Origin: Sutcliffiella cohnii
Lineage (GTDB): Bacteria; Bacillota; Bacilli; Bacillales; Bacillaceae_I
Assembly: GCF_002250055.1 (NCBI RefSeq)
Contig: NZ_CP018866.1
Coordinates: 984,501-1,048,500, forward strand
Length of the DNA stretch: 64,000 nt
Reading direction: 5' to 3'
Shown: positions 23,466-31,063 of the stretch, piece by piece
Layout of the letters: each line of letters opens with the position of its first letter
How positions within the stretch are numbered: position 1 is the first letter of the stretch
Notes under the pieces: model-generated
Database searches by the model: none
Seen by the model: only the letters and a program-made list of their open reading frames with translations
Told to the model about the DNA's origin: nothing
Position numbers and translations under genes: made by a program

Positions 23466-23496
23466 CAGTAAAATGAAGAAAAGGTGTGAATTCAAT

Positions 23497-23628
23497 ATGA
23501 AAAAGTATTATTACCAACCGAATAACGTAATTGGCGATAAAAAAAGAGCAAATGGAACGTATTCCGTAAAAAAAGTAGCTAAGAAACAAACTTCTGATTG
23601 TGGTTGTAGAAAAGTAAGAAGGGTATAA
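23497..23628 (+). CDS. Small basic Cys-containing protein
   Basis: 43 residues: MKKYYYQPNNVIGDKKRANG, then TYSVKKVAKKQTSDCGCRKVRRV. Very basic, Tyr-rich N-terminus and a CGC near the end. AAGGTG lies 11 nt upstream of the ATG. A possible sigma-K -10 precedes it and a strong terminator follows, so it is a single-gene unit. Small Tyr/Cys/Lys-rich proteins are often coat components that become cross-linked, but I cannot assign a family. Confidence 0.6.
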   Translation: MKKYYYQPNNVIGDKKRANGTYSVKKVAKKQTSDCGCRKVRRV

Positions 23629-23644
23629 ATGTTGTTGAAATGAT

Positions 23645-23672
23645 GCTGTCGATCGTCGACAGCTTTTATTTT
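23645..23672 (+). terminator. Rho-independent terminator
   Basis: GCTGTCGA / TCGACAGC with a 3-nt loop and TTTTATTTTG tail. Confidence 0.85.
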
Positions 23673-23714
23673 GTAATATATGTAAGTTTTTTAAAAAATG
23701 GAGGGGAATTTTTT

Positions 23715-24071
23715 ATGAATGTAGTAAATACGTTTTTTTTGCTTCTTTTAGCTTTAGCATCATTCAGACTTACTCGCTTAATAGTTTTTGATAGAATTAC
23801 TTCTTTTTTGCGTAAACCCTTCCTAGACCAAGTCGAAGAATTAAATGAAAAAGGTGAAGTAGAGGAATACATTATTATCAAAGGAAAGGGGATAAGTGCT
23901 TGGTTTGGAGAATTATTAAGTTGTTATTGGTGTACAGGGATATGGGTTTCAACATTACTGTATGTTCTGCTCATCATGTTTCCCATAGTGGGAGAGCCAG
24001 TTCTATTCATTCTAGGTGTTGCTGGTTTAGCTGGAATACTCGAAGCTGTTTTACAAAGAATTTTAAGATAG
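23715..24071 (+). CDS. yjcA: YjcA-like sporulation membrane protein (DUF1360)
   Basis: 118-residue membrane protein of the DUF1360 group. A first hydrophobic helix (FFLLLLALASFRLTRLIVFD, residues 7-26) is followed by a soluble loop, then the family block ELLSCYWCTGIWVSTLLYVLL with the CxxC pair, and a final membrane segment. GGAGGGG at 23700-23706 with an 8-nt spacer sets ATG 23715. In B. subtilis yjcA starts the same yjcA/yjcZ/spoVIF/yjcD block seen here, and is sporulation-associated. The CYWC motif may bind metal or act in redox; this is inference. Confidence 0.8.
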   Translation: MNVVNTFFLLLLALASFRLTRLIVFDRITSFLRKPFLDQVEELNEKGEVEEYIIIKGKGISAWFGELLSCYWCTGIWVSTLLYVLLIMFPIVGEPVLFILGVAGLAGILEAVLQRILR

Positions 24072-24074
24072 TAG

Positions 24075-24120
24075 AAAAGCCAAGCTCCGAATACATTATG
24101 GAGACTCTTGGCTTTTTGCT
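24075..24120 (+). terminator. Rho-independent terminator
   Basis: AAAAGCCAAG / CTTGGCTTTT with an inner CTCC/GGAG pair set and TTTTTGCTCTTT tail. Confidence 0.8.
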
Positions 24121-24230
24121 CTTTACTATGTAAAAAATTTCAGAAAGGAAAAATTAGCGGATAAATTATACATATATTTTGCAGAAAAACTAATATTAAA
24201 AATAGTTAACAAAAAGAAGGGTGAAGTTTA

Positions 24231-24716
24231 ATGAGTGTGTCTTTTAAAAAATTTATACTTATCAGTTTAGGGTTAAGTATATTCCTAGCAGCCTGTGGAG
24301 TAGAAGGGCAGCAAGGAAAGCAGGAGGGATCAAATATAACTGGAACCCCTCAAAGTATGAATACGGGTAATGAGGCAGAGGAAATTAAACAAAAACAAGA
24401 AAGAGCAGAGCGGGTTGCAAAGTCATTTCCAGAAGTTAAGTCTGCCAATGCCATTTCATCGGATGGCCAGTTACTAATCGCGATTCAAGTAAAGCAAATG
24501 CAAAAGTTTTTTACAGAATCCATTGAGAAAAAAGTGAAAAAAGCATTAAAGAAAGAATTTGAAGGGGAAAAGGAAAAAATTATCGTATCCCATGATTTAA
24601 AAATATGGTTGGAGGTAAACAAGCTGAAAAAGGCAATAAAGGATGAAAATCTATCAACAAAGGAAGTAGAAAAACGTTTTAAAAAACTAGACAAGCTTCG
24701 TCAGGATAAAGCGTAG
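24231..24716 (+). CDS. YhcN/YlaJ-family sporulation lipoprotein
   Basis: 161-residue lipoprotein. Signal sequence with lipobox LAAC at 19-22 gives lipidation at C22. A polar linker leads to KQERAERVAKSFPEVKSANAISSDGQLLIAIQVKQMQKF, the shape of YhcN/YlaJ domains, then a highly charged coiled helix. YhcN-type lipoproteins are inner-spore-membrane or coat-associated and one is always found at the head of spoVA2-type operons. RBS AAGAAGGGTGA precedes the ATG. First gene of the run to 27934. Confidence 0.85.
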   Translation: MSVSFKKFILISLGLSIFLAACGVEGQQGKQEGSNITGTPQSMNTGNEAEEIKQKQERAERVAKSFPEVKSANAISSDGQLLIAIQVKQMQKFFTESIEKKVKKALKKEFEGEKEKIIVSHDLKIWLEVNKLKKAIKDENLSTKEVEKRFKKLDKLRQDKA

Positions 24717-24730
24717 AAAGGAATAGTTGG

Positions 24731-25207
24731 ATGGCAAATAATAAGAAAAATGTGACACCAGAACAAGCAAAATACCAACAATTTGAACAGCAACGAGAAA
24801 CAAAGCGGCCAGTAGTTAAAAATTGCTTAAAAGCCTTTTTCTTTGGGGGGGTGTTTTGTCTAGTTGGACAAGCAATTCAGCTTAGTTACATCTATTTTTT
24901 TAATTTTTCGGAGCAAACTGCCGGTAATCCTACCGTTGCAACGATGATATTTATTGCGATGTTACTAACAGGATTTGGTGTGTATGACAGAATTGGGCAA
25001 GTAGCTGGAGCAGGAAGTGCAGTACCAGTAACGGGGTTCGGAAACGCAGTAATTTCAGCGTGTATTGAACACCGTACAGAAGGCTTTGTCCTTGGAGTTG
25101 GCTCGAATATGTTCAAACTAGCCGGTTCTGTACTTTTATTCGGTGTATTTTCAGCATTTGTAGTGGGCTTAATTAAAACGATATTAATGCAATGGGGCGG
25201 ATTGTAA
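24731..25207 (+). CDS. spoVAC: Stage V sporulation protein AC
   Basis: 158-residue polytopic inner-membrane protein. After a 30-residue polar N-terminus come membrane segments about 34-54, 67-87, 93-108 and 123-150, with the family sequences GGVFCLVGQ, LLTGFGVYDRIGQ.AGAGSAVPVTGFGNAV and RTEGFVLGVGSNMFKLAGSV. SpoVAC is a mechanosensitive-like component of the channel that loads Ca-dipicolinate into the forespore and releases it in germination. It is followed at once by spoVAD, whose ATG overlaps its stop. Confidence 0.95.
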   Translation: MANNKKNVTPEQAKYQQFEQQRETKRPVVKNCLKAFFFGGVFCLVGQAIQLSYIYFFNFSEQTAGNPTVATMIFIAMLLTGFGVYDRIGQVAGAGSAVPVTGFGNAVISACIEHRTEGFVLGVGSNMFKLAGSVLLFGVFSAFVVGLIKTILMQWGGL

Positions 25208-26223
25208 TGCTCAAAGGAAAACAATCATGGGAATTTTCGAATAAACCGGTTATATTATCAACAGGGACAGTTGGTGGTCCATTTGAAGCAAATGGACTCT
25301 TAGCAAACGACTTTGATTTACTACATACAGACTTATGGCTGGAGCAAGATTCGTATGAAAAAGCACATAAGCTCTTGTTAGAGGAAGCTAGTCAACAAGC
25401 GTTACAAAAGGTGAATTTAAAAAAGGATGAAATTCAGTTTTTTCTTGCTGGAGATTTAATTAATCAAATGACACCAACAAATTTTGCTGCTGAAAAATTA
25501 GCGATTCCATACTTCGGGGTTTTTGGTGCATGCTCGACATCTATGGAAGGATTAGCGTTATCGAGCTTCTTAGTTAACTATGGGGGAGCGCATTATTGTT
25601 TAACAGGTGCATCCAGTCATAATGCCGCTGTTGAAAAGCAATTTCGCTATCCAACAGAGTATGGAGGGCAAAAGCCACCGACCGCGCAGTGGACTGTAAC
25701 AGGTGCTGGTGTAGCGGTAGTAGCTAATAAAGGTGTTGGTCCAAAGGTTACTTCTGCAACAATTGGCAAAGTAATTAATATGGGATTAACAGACCCATTT
25801 AACATGGGGGGTGCGATGGCTCCGGCGGCAGTAGACACGATAAAAGCGCATCTCCATGATTTAAATAGAGAGCCTTCCTATTACGATTTAATCGTAACAG
25901 GAGACTTAGGTGAAATAGGTCGTACAGTTTCGCTTGATTTATTAAAGCAACAAGGAGTAAAGATTGAAGATAATCAATACCAAGATTGCGGATTAATGAT
26001 ATATAGAGACGATCAACCCGTTTTATCGGGTGCTAGTGGGGCTGGTTGTTCTGCAACTGTCGTTTATGGACATTTACTAAACCGTATGAAAAAAGGAGAA
26101 ATAAAACGAATGTTAGTCGTTGCAACAGGGGCATTACTATCACCGCTATCTTTTCAACAAAGTGAAACGATTCCTTGTATTGCTCATGCGGTGTCAATTG
26201 AATACGAGGAGGGACAGCAATGA
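25207..26223 (+). CDS. spoVAD: Stage V sporulation protein AD
   Basis: 338-residue thiolase-fold protein that binds dipicolinic acid and works with SpoVAC and SpoVAEb in DPA uptake into the spore core. Key segments: [51 protein letters not shown] and [16 protein letters not shown] 25207 is used: it overlaps the spoVAC stop as TAATG and gives 338 residues, the usual SpoVAD length; a longer ATG at 25192 lies inside spoVAC. The protein is cytosolic/peripheral on the outer face of the inner spore membrane. Confidence 0.95.
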   Translation: MLKGKQSWEFSNKPVILSTGTVGGPFEANGLLANDFDLLHTDLWLEQDSYEKAHKLLLEEASQQALQKVNLKKDEIQFFLAGDLINQMTPTNFAAEKLAIPYFGVFGACSTSMEGLALSSFLVNYGGAHYCLTGASSHNAAVEKQFRYPTEYGGQKPPTAQWTVTGAGVAVVANKGVGPKVTSATIGKVINMGLTDPFNMGGAMAPAAVDTIKAHLHDLNREPSYYDLIVTGDLGEIGRTVSLDLLKQQGVKIEDNQYQDCGLMIYRDDQPVLSGASGAGCSATVVYGHLLNRMKKGEIKRMLVVATGALLSPLSFQQSETIPCIAHAVSIEYEEGQQ

Positions 26224-26576
26224 TTGAATCGTTTTTCTGGGCATTTGTCGTAGGAGGGCTTATTTGTGTCGTTGGTCAAATTATGTTTGATGTGTTTAAG
26301 TTAACACCCGCCCATACGTTAAGTACACTAGTTGTCATAGGCGCTATTTTAGACGGTTTTGGTTTGTACGAACCTCTCATTTCGTTCGCTGGTGCCGGTG
26401 CAACTATTCCAATTACAAGTTTCGGTAATTCACTTGTGCATGGTGCCATTTCAGAAGGTGAAAAGCATGGTGTCGTAGGAGTGCTAACAGGAATGTTTGA
26501 AGTAACAAGTTCTGGTATATCGGCTGCTATTATTTTTGGGTTTATCGGAGCGTTACTGTTTAAGCCGAAAGGGTGA
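26220..26576 (+). CDS. spoVAE: Stage V sporulation protein AE (AEb)
   Basis: 118-residue membrane protein homologous to SpoVAC in layout: [82 protein letters not shown]. It is part of the DPA channel. Overlaps spoVAD by 4 bp (ATGA) and its stop overlaps the following GTG. The SpoVAEb type is the one found with SpoVAC and SpoVAD in spoVA2 operons. Confidence 0.94.
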   Translation: MIESFFWAFVVGGLICVVGQIMFDVFKLTPAHTLSTLVVIGAILDGFGLYEPLISFAGAGATIPITSFGNSLVHGAISEGEKHGVVGVLTGMFEVTSSGISAAIIFGFIGALLFKPKG

Positions 26577-26764
26577 AGAATGTGCAAGAGAAACAATTGT
26601 TACAGACGGTGTCTTCTAACATGAAAATGGTTTATGAAAGCTTGCAGTATTTCGCATCGGTCGCAAAAGAAGAAACAGAAGCTAATACTTTCCATACAGC
26701 ATATATAAAGCTTGAAAATTTACGAAAAGAGCTACAAGAACACCTTCAACAATATCCATCATAA
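26573..26764 (+). CDS. DUF1657 protein of the spoVA2 operon
   Basis: 63-residue helical protein: [51 protein letters not shown], the DUF1657 pattern. GTG 26573 overlaps the spoVAE stop as GTGA; GTG 26582 is also possible and has a better-placed AGGG. Soluble, no Cys. DUF1657 proteins are found almost only with spoVA2-type genes and occur in the spore. The C-terminal domain of the next gene product is related to it. Confidence 0.85.
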   Translation: MKNVQEKQLLQTVSSNMKMVYESLQYFASVAKEETEANTFHTAYIKLENLRKELQEHLQQYPS

Positions 26765-26779
26765 AAGGAGAGTTGTTTT

Positions 26780-27643
26780 ATGTCGCAATGGCTAGAGATT
26801 GTTATTCGTTCTGTGTCCATCATTATCGGACTCTTTTTAGTAACGAAGCTATTAGGCAAAAAACAGCTGTCTAGACTTTCATCATTTGAATATATAGCAG
26901 GCATCACGATTGGAGATATTGCAGGTACACTTTCAATGGACCATAATTTGGAAGTGAAACATGGGGTTACAAGTATATTAATATGGTTGCTATTCCCACT
27001 GCTAGCTTCAAAACTTGGTTTAAAAAGCAAAGTCTTCCGAGATTTCATGGAAGGAAATGCGACAGTGTTCATTCGAGACGGAAAAATATTAGAAGGCAAT
27101 TTGCGCAAAGAAAAATATAGCATTGATGAGTTTTTAGAACAATTAAGAAAAAAGAATGTGTTTCAAGTTTCGGACGTTCAGTTTGCCACATTAGAATCTA
27201 ATGGTGAGCTGAACGTTTTATTAAAGCGGGAAAAACAACCGATCGTTTACGGAGACTTATTTACTGATGCTCCCCATACACAAGAGCCTCAAACCGTTAT
27301 AATGGACGGTCGAGTTTTAGATGAACCTTTAACACGGGCAGGTTTAAATCGTCGCTGGCTGTATTCTGAGTTAGAAAAAAGGGATGTTCTTCTTGCTAAT
27401 GTGTTTTTAGCTCAAGTAGATACATATGGAAATGTAACGTTAGATTTGTTCGATGATCAAGTACATATTCGAAATAATAGAGAGCGAGAAATAGTTTTGA
27501 CGGCACTAAAAAAATGCCATACGGATATGGAGTATTTAGCAATAGTTACGAAATATAAAGAATTTGAAAACTTTTATGAACATATTTCTAATGAGATAAG
27601 TAATGTGGAGAAACAAATCTCGAATTACTTATCCAGTAGTTAA
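26780..27643 (+). CDS. 2Duf-type membrane protein (DUF421 + DUF1657)
   Basis: 287-residue protein. Residues 1-90 hold three membrane segments of the YetF/DUF421 type (VSIIIGLFLVTKLLGKKQLSRLSSFEYIAGITIGDIAGTL, ILIWLLFPLLASKLGLKSK). Residues 90-225 are the cytosolic DUF421 domain (FMEGNATVFIRDGKILEGNLRKEKYSIDEFLEQLR, DVQFATLESNGELNVLLK). The last ~55 (IVLTALKKCHTDMEYLAIVTKYKEF...YEHISNEISNVEKQISNYL) resemble DUF1657. The DUF421+DUF1657 protein ('2Duf') of the mobile spoVA2mob operon raises spore wet-heat resistance by acting on the inner membrane. AAAGGAGAG precedes the ATG. Confidence 0.85.
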   Translation: MSQWLEIVIRSVSIIIGLFLVTKLLGKKQLSRLSSFEYIAGITIGDIAGTLSMDHNLEVKHGVTSILIWLLFPLLASKLGLKSKVFRDFMEGNATVFIRDGKILEGNLRKEKYSIDEFLEQLRKKNVFQVSDVQFATLESNGELNVLLKREKQPIVYGDLFTDAPHTQEPQTVIMDGRVLDEPLTRAGLNRRWLYSELEKRDVLLANVFLAQVDTYGNVTLDLFDDQVHIRNNREREIVLTALKKCHTDMEYLAIVTKYKEFENFYEHISNEISNVEKQISNYLSSS

Positions 27644-27697
27644 TAAGAACTTCTCCTCCTTTCATGGCATACTGTACTTGAAAGAGGTGAATAACAT

Positions 27698-27934
27698 ATG
27701 GGTAAGTATGATTTCGGTGAAGAACAATTGAAATTTATTTTTGATCGTTGGAAAATAAACGAACAATTAGCTGATACACAAAAGATTGAACGGGAAACAG
27801 ATGAAAATGCTGAAGGAAATATCGAGAAAATAGAATGGCTAGAAGGAAGACTCCACAATTATATGGAAAAACTAGAAAATTGGGCAGAAGGAAAAGAAAT
27901 GGAGTTAGAAAATATATTTAAACAAGAGGGCTGA
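27698..27934 (+). CDS. Small acidic helical protein downstream of the spoVA2 operon
   Basis: 78-residue acidic protein (MGKYDFGEEQLKFIFDRWKI...), predicted helical, with an AAGAGGTG site upstream of the ATG and 54 bp after the 2Duf gene; a terminator follows, so it is probably the last gene of the operon. No family recognised, no Cys or membrane segment. Confidence 0.6.
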   Translation: MGKYDFGEEQLKFIFDRWKINEQLADTQKIERETDENAEGNIEKIEWLEGRLHNYMEKLENWAEGKEMELENIFKQEG

Positions 27935-27958
27935 TTGAATATGCAGCCCTCTTAAAAT
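27925..27958. terminator. Bidirectional terminator
   Basis: AGAGGGCTG / CAGCCCTCT with a 10-nt loop between convergent genes; overlaps the stop of the small gene. Confidence 0.8.
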
Positions 27959-27963
27959 TGCAA

Positions 27964-29115
27964 TTAATTATGATATGGAGTATAACCTGTCTTTTTTATA
28001 AGTTCTTGCCCCTCCGTAGATATCATCCATTTTATAAATGGTTGAATATTAGGATTAGTATTTTGCTCAGTTGTTATTGCATAAAACTCACTTACAATTG
28101 GGTACGTTCCATTTTGAATATTTTCTAAAGTTGGCTCGATGCCGTCAATTGCCAAATGTTTAATTTTTCCGTTTTGCACCATTTCCTGTGAGAAAAAGCG
28201 GAATGAAAAACCTAGTGCGTTAGATCGATTTTCATAATCTGCAGTTAATTCGATAATGCCCCCCATACCTGACGCTATTTGCTCTGAAGGTGGGTTCATT
28301 AACCGTTTTGTACCCATTAATTTTTGTAATGCTTGTTGACTACCACTATCTTCAGGACGTTGAAAGGCAACGATTTCTTCATTTTCCCCGCCTAGTTCTT
28401 TCCAGTTCGTAATTTCACCAGCATAAATTTTCTGAATTTGTTCAAGCGATATATTATCAACAGGATTGTTTTTATGTACGAAAAATATAAACGCTTCTTT
28501 ACCAATTGGAGTGTGTATTAATGTAATATCTTTTCGTGCTGCTTCCTTTAATACTCTTTCGGGTGCTTCCGGTGCAAAAATAATGTCTCTTGAACCTTTG
28601 AGTAATGCTGCCCAAGCGCCGCTCGTTTGCGTAGAAACAACTTCACCGCCATTAAAACGGTATTCTTTTTTGGGGTAAACTGCTTGAGCAAAAGAAGCAT
28701 AAATAGGATAGAGTGCAGTTGAACCATCTAGTTTAGGTAAGTTATCGGTAAGTTGAAAAGATGCACCTTCATCTAAAACTGCTAATTTGTTGTTGTTTTT
28801 AAATGGTTCATAATCCTCCAGATTAACATCTTGTGTACTCATTATTTTTAAGCTGTTAACATAATAACCATGTCCCATATTAATTGCGAATAACAGTAGC
28901 AGTACACCAATATAGGAAATAAAAGAAATTTTAGTCCATCTTTTTTTAAATTGACCATATATTAACAAGTTTGCAAAAATAATAAGTCCAAGAAAAATCG
29001 CAATGACAAAAAGCCCATGTATTGTTTTTCCTGAAGAGAGTAGAGTAATAAACATTACAATGAAACCAACAAACCCAATAATAAAGCTTAGAATGAGTGC
29101 TCCAATAAATTTCAT
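27964..29115 (-). CDS. Membrane-anchored PstS-like substrate-binding protein
   Basis: 383-residue protein. The first ~85 residues contain three membrane helices (ALILSFIIGFVGFIVMFITLL, GLFVIAIFLGLIIFANLLIYG, ISFISYIGVLLLLFAINM) in place of a signal peptide. Residues about 125-383 are a type-2 periplasmic binding domain of the PstS/PBP-like group: LDGSTALYPIYASFAQAVYP, TQTSGAWAALLKGSRDIIFAPEAPE, IYAGEITNWKELGGENEEIVAFQRPEDSGSQQAL and PFIKWMISTEGQELIKKTGYTP. Oxyanion-type ligand likely. No pst permease genes nearby, so it may sense rather than transport. An AGGGG site is upstream. Confidence 0.85.
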   Translation of the reverse strand: MKFIGALILSFIIGFVGFIVMFITLLSSGKTIHGLFVIAIFLGLIIFANLLIYGQFKKRWTKISFISYIGVLLLLFAINMGHGYYVNSLKIMSTQDVNLEDYEPFKNNNKLAVLDEGASFQLTDNLPKLDGSTALYPIYASFAQAVYPKKEYRFNGGEVVSTQTSGAWAALLKGSRDIIFAPEAPERVLKEAARKDITLIHTPIGKEAFIFFVHKNNPVDNISLEQIQKIYAGEITNWKELGGENEEIVAFQRPEDSGSQQALQKLMGTKRLMNPPSEQIASGMGGIIELTADYENRSNALGFSFRFFSQEMVQNGKIKHLAIDGIEPTLENIQNGTYPIVSEFYAITTEQNTNPNIQPFIKWMISTEGQELIKKTGYTPYHN

Positions 29116-29440
29116 AAGTTCAGCCCCTAAAAATTTTAGAATAAGACGACTTAAACATTCGACAAAAAAGTATAAATCCCTTCGTATTGTAAAGAAAAAG
29201 TTGCTAGCTATGGAAAATATATTTATAAAGAAGTGTTAAATACAAATTAATTGGTGGATCTGATTTCAATTTCTGAAGCAGAGTTGAAGTGGAATGGAAT
29301 AAATGTTAATATAACTCTTTTTTTCAAATAGGCTTAGTGAAAACATATAAATATCCGCATTCCTCCTAGGAGAAGAGCCCATACATCACTGGCATTTATA
29401 CATATATTATTAAGGAAAAGTCACGAAGGAGGTGCTTGTA
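29116..29440. other. Intergenic region between PstS-like gene and yjcZ-like gene
   Basis: 325 bp, AT-rich. It holds the likely leftward promoter region of the PstS-like gene and the sigma-K-like promoter of the yjcZ-like gene at 29383-29409. CCTCCTAGGAG at 29362-29372 is a short palindrome of unknown role. I see no coding sequence. Confidence 0.6.
29383..29409 (+). promoter_or_regulatory. Sigma-K-like promoter of yjcZ-like gene
   Basis: ATAC (29381-29384), 16 bp, CATATATTA (29401-29409), 32 bp before the ATG. Fits AC-N16-CATAnnnTA. Confidence 0.55.
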
Positions 29441-29578
29441 ATGGGTTACTATGGAGGTTGCGGTTACCCTGGATACGGTTACGGTGTTGGTGGCGCTGGT
29501 TACGGCGGCGGAACATTCGTATTGATCGTAGTATTGTTTATCCTTTTAATTATCGTTGGTGCATCTAAATTATATTAA
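29441..29578 (+). CDS. yjcZ: YjcZ/SscA-family small sporulation protein
   Basis: 45-residue protein: a Gly/Tyr-rich head ([20 protein letters not shown]) followed by a single hydrophobic helix [21 protein letters not shown]. This is the YjcZ family, small spore proteins related to SscA, which helps coat assembly. AAGGAGGTG at 29426-29434 with a 6-nt spacer. The position before spoVIF matches B. subtilis yjcZ. Its single membrane segment suggests the outer forespore membrane or inner coat. Confidence 0.9.
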   Translation: MGYYGGCGYPGYGYGVGGAGYGGGTFVLIVVLFILLIIVGASKLY

Positions 29579-29596
29579 TGTAAAAGGTAATGGAGA

Positions 29597-29632
29597 GGCT
29601 ATTCCTGAAAACAGGGATAGCCTTCCTTATTT
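29597..29632 (+). terminator. Rho-independent terminator
   Basis: GGCTATTCCTG / CAGGGATAGCC (one G-T pair), 4-nt AAAA loop, TTCCTTATTTTATT tail. Confidence 0.85.
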
Positions 29633-29661
29633 TATTAGGACATAACGCTTAAACTTATATA

Positions 29662-30168
29662 TTATTCTGTTAATAAATCCTTCATTTCGTTCAGCTCTCC
29701 TTTATTTAGCTGTGAGAGAAGTAGTTGAGCTAATTTTTCCACTTCGATTTCATAATTAAATACTTTGATAGAATTTTGATCATACATTTTTGCGATGATA
29801 AGAAGGACGTATGATAATTTTTCAAAATCAAGATTTAATCCATTGAGAAAATTCAACATATTAGTAAATCCATTTGCGGTCGGTTCATCATTTTCTAATT
29901 GCAAATTATTTTCTGCTTTGGAGTTTGTGACATTATTGACTGGTTGAGTTAATTGGAGGTTCCAAGTACCATTACTAAAGTTAGGGTCATTATTTTGCTG
30001 GGATGGAACTACCGTAATAAGTTTGTCGACCTTTTCTCTTAAACTATTCAGTTCTTGTTCTAATTTCCGTTCGTTCTTTTTTAAATATTTTACTTGTTCC
30101 GTCAGCCACAAATATTGTCTATTCAATTGTTCTTCTAAAGAGTAAGTTAGCTGTCTTTTATAGGCCAC
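29662..30168 (-). CDS. Hypothetical protein with N-terminal coiled coil
   Basis: 168-residue protein starting at GTG 30168, AAGGAAGG site just upstream. Residues 5-55 form a coiled coil (QLNRQYLWLTEQVKYLKKNERKLEQELNSLREKVDKL), 56-100 are Asn/Gln-rich and probably disordered, and 105-168 are helical (MLNFLNGLNLDFEKLSYVLLIIAKMYDQ...). Not recognised. It lies in the spore block between two yjcZ-like genes, on the opposite strand. Confidence 0.6.
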   Translation of the reverse strand: MAYKRQLTYSLEEQLNRQYLWLTEQVKYLKKNERKLEQELNSLREKVDKLITVVPSQQNNDPNFSNGTWNLQLTQPVNNVTNSKAENNLQLENDEPTANGFTNMLNFLNGLNLDFEKLSYVLLIIAKMYDQNSIKVFNYEIEVEKLAQLLLSQLNKGELNEMKDLLTE

Positions 30169-30379
30169 TAGATACCTTCCTTTCTTATATGTTAGTTAAA
30201 TAACTTCGGTTCAAAATATATTATGATTATTAATAATAAATGTATAGACAAAGCTGCTAGTTTAATAGTTTAAATTAGTAGAAATAATGACCCGATGATT
30301 AATCTATTAATTTCACCTAATTCTATTAAAATGCGCATTTTCTCTGAGCTACTTTAACTATTCAAACTATTAATTCCTA

Positions 30380-30388
30380 CATAAAGTA
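30380..30388 (+). promoter_or_regulatory. Possible sigma-K -10 element
   Basis: CATAAAGTA matches CATAnnnTA, 49 bp upstream of the second yjcZ-like gene; no clear AC at -35. The 268-bp gap around it is otherwise AT-rich without genes. Confidence 0.35.
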
Positions 30389-30436
30389 TTAATGTAAGGT
30401 GCGCATCTTAATTAGACTTCGAAGGGAGGAAGAAAA

Positions 30437-30541
30437 ATGCCAGGCTTTCAAAATAGCTACGGCGGAGGATATACGTTAATTGTAGTGTTGTTTATTTTAT
30501 TAGTAATTATTGGGGCTGTTTGGTACGGTGGACCTCGTTAA
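30437..30541 (+). CDS. Second YjcZ/SscA-like small protein
   Basis: 34 residues: MPGFQNSYGGGYTLIVVLFI then LLVIIGAVWYGGPR. Same plan as the 45-residue protein at 29441: short Gly/Tyr head then one membrane helix with the shared core [24 protein letters not shown] precedes the ATG. Many Bacilli carry several such paralogues, easily missed because of size. Probable spore membrane/coat-assembly micro-protein. Confidence 0.85.
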   Translation: MPGFQNSYGGGYTLIVVLFILLVIIGAVWYGGPR

Positions 30542-30585
30542 TTTCCAAGCTAGTTTAAGGAAAAATTTTTAATAATCTTTAACTA

Positions 30586-30640
30586 AAGGGCTGTCCAAAA
30601 GTTCATTGAAAAATGACTTTTTGAGTCAGCCTTTTTCTAA
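30586..30640 (+). terminator. Rho-independent terminator
   Basis: AAAGGGCTGTCCAAAAGTTCATT...AATGACTTTTTGAGTCAGCCTTTTTC; long imperfect stem ending in TTTTT. Confidence 0.7.
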
Positions 30641-30759
30641 TAAATCATGGAAAAAGATAGTGTTCATTTTTTTACATTTAATGTTTTAGACAAAACAGTT
30701 GTAACCACCGCCTAGCCTAAATCATACAATGCCATATGAAAGGAAGGAGGACCATTTAA

Positions 30760-31020
30760 ATGAATAACAACTTCTTTAAAGGAATTGAACAAAAAACAGG
30801 TGTAAATATGAAAGATGTATTTGAACTTGCTAACTCAATGCAAAATGCAAATTTTAAAGATGAAGCTACTGTAAGAGGGCTTGTGAAGCGTGTTGCTAAA
30901 TTAGCAAATCGAAACGTCCCTCAAGAGCTTGAAGATAAAATTGTCAATACATTAATCAATGGTGACAAACCAGTAGATATGGGAACAATATCTAAAATGC
31001 TAAACGAAAAAAAGAAGTAA
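30760..31020 (+). CDS. spoVIF: Stage VI sporulation protein F
   Basis: 86-residue soluble protein: MNNNFFKGIEQKTGVNMKDV, FELANSMQNANFKDEATVRGLVKRVAKLAN, RNVPQELEDKIVNTLINGDKPVDMGTISKML. This matches SpoVIF (formerly YjcC), a mother-cell factor needed for GerR/coat gene control and lysozyme-resistant spores in B. subtilis. AAAGGAAGGAGG lies upstream of the ATG. A CATACAAT sequence at 30723-30730 looks like a sigma-E -10. Neighbour order with yjcZ and yjcD is conserved. Confidence 0.92.
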   Translation: MNNNFFKGIEQKTGVNMKDVFELANSMQNANFKDEATVRGLVKRVAKLANRNVPQELEDKIVNTLINGDKPVDMGTISKMLNEKKK

Positions 31021-31030
31021 GAGCATTAGA

Positions 31031-31063
31031 AAAAAGCCACTGATCATAAGTTCAGTGGTTTTT
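31031..31063. terminator. Bidirectional terminator
   Basis: AAAAAGCCACTGA / TCAGTGGTTTTTC with an 8-nt loop, between spoVIF and the sda-like gene; overlaps the latter's stop. Confidence 0.8.

Noticed and set aside
30723..30730. CATACAAT as a definite sigma-E promoter of spoVIF.
   Set aside because: The -10 fits but no -35 could be found at the right distance, so it is only mentioned in the spoVIF entry.
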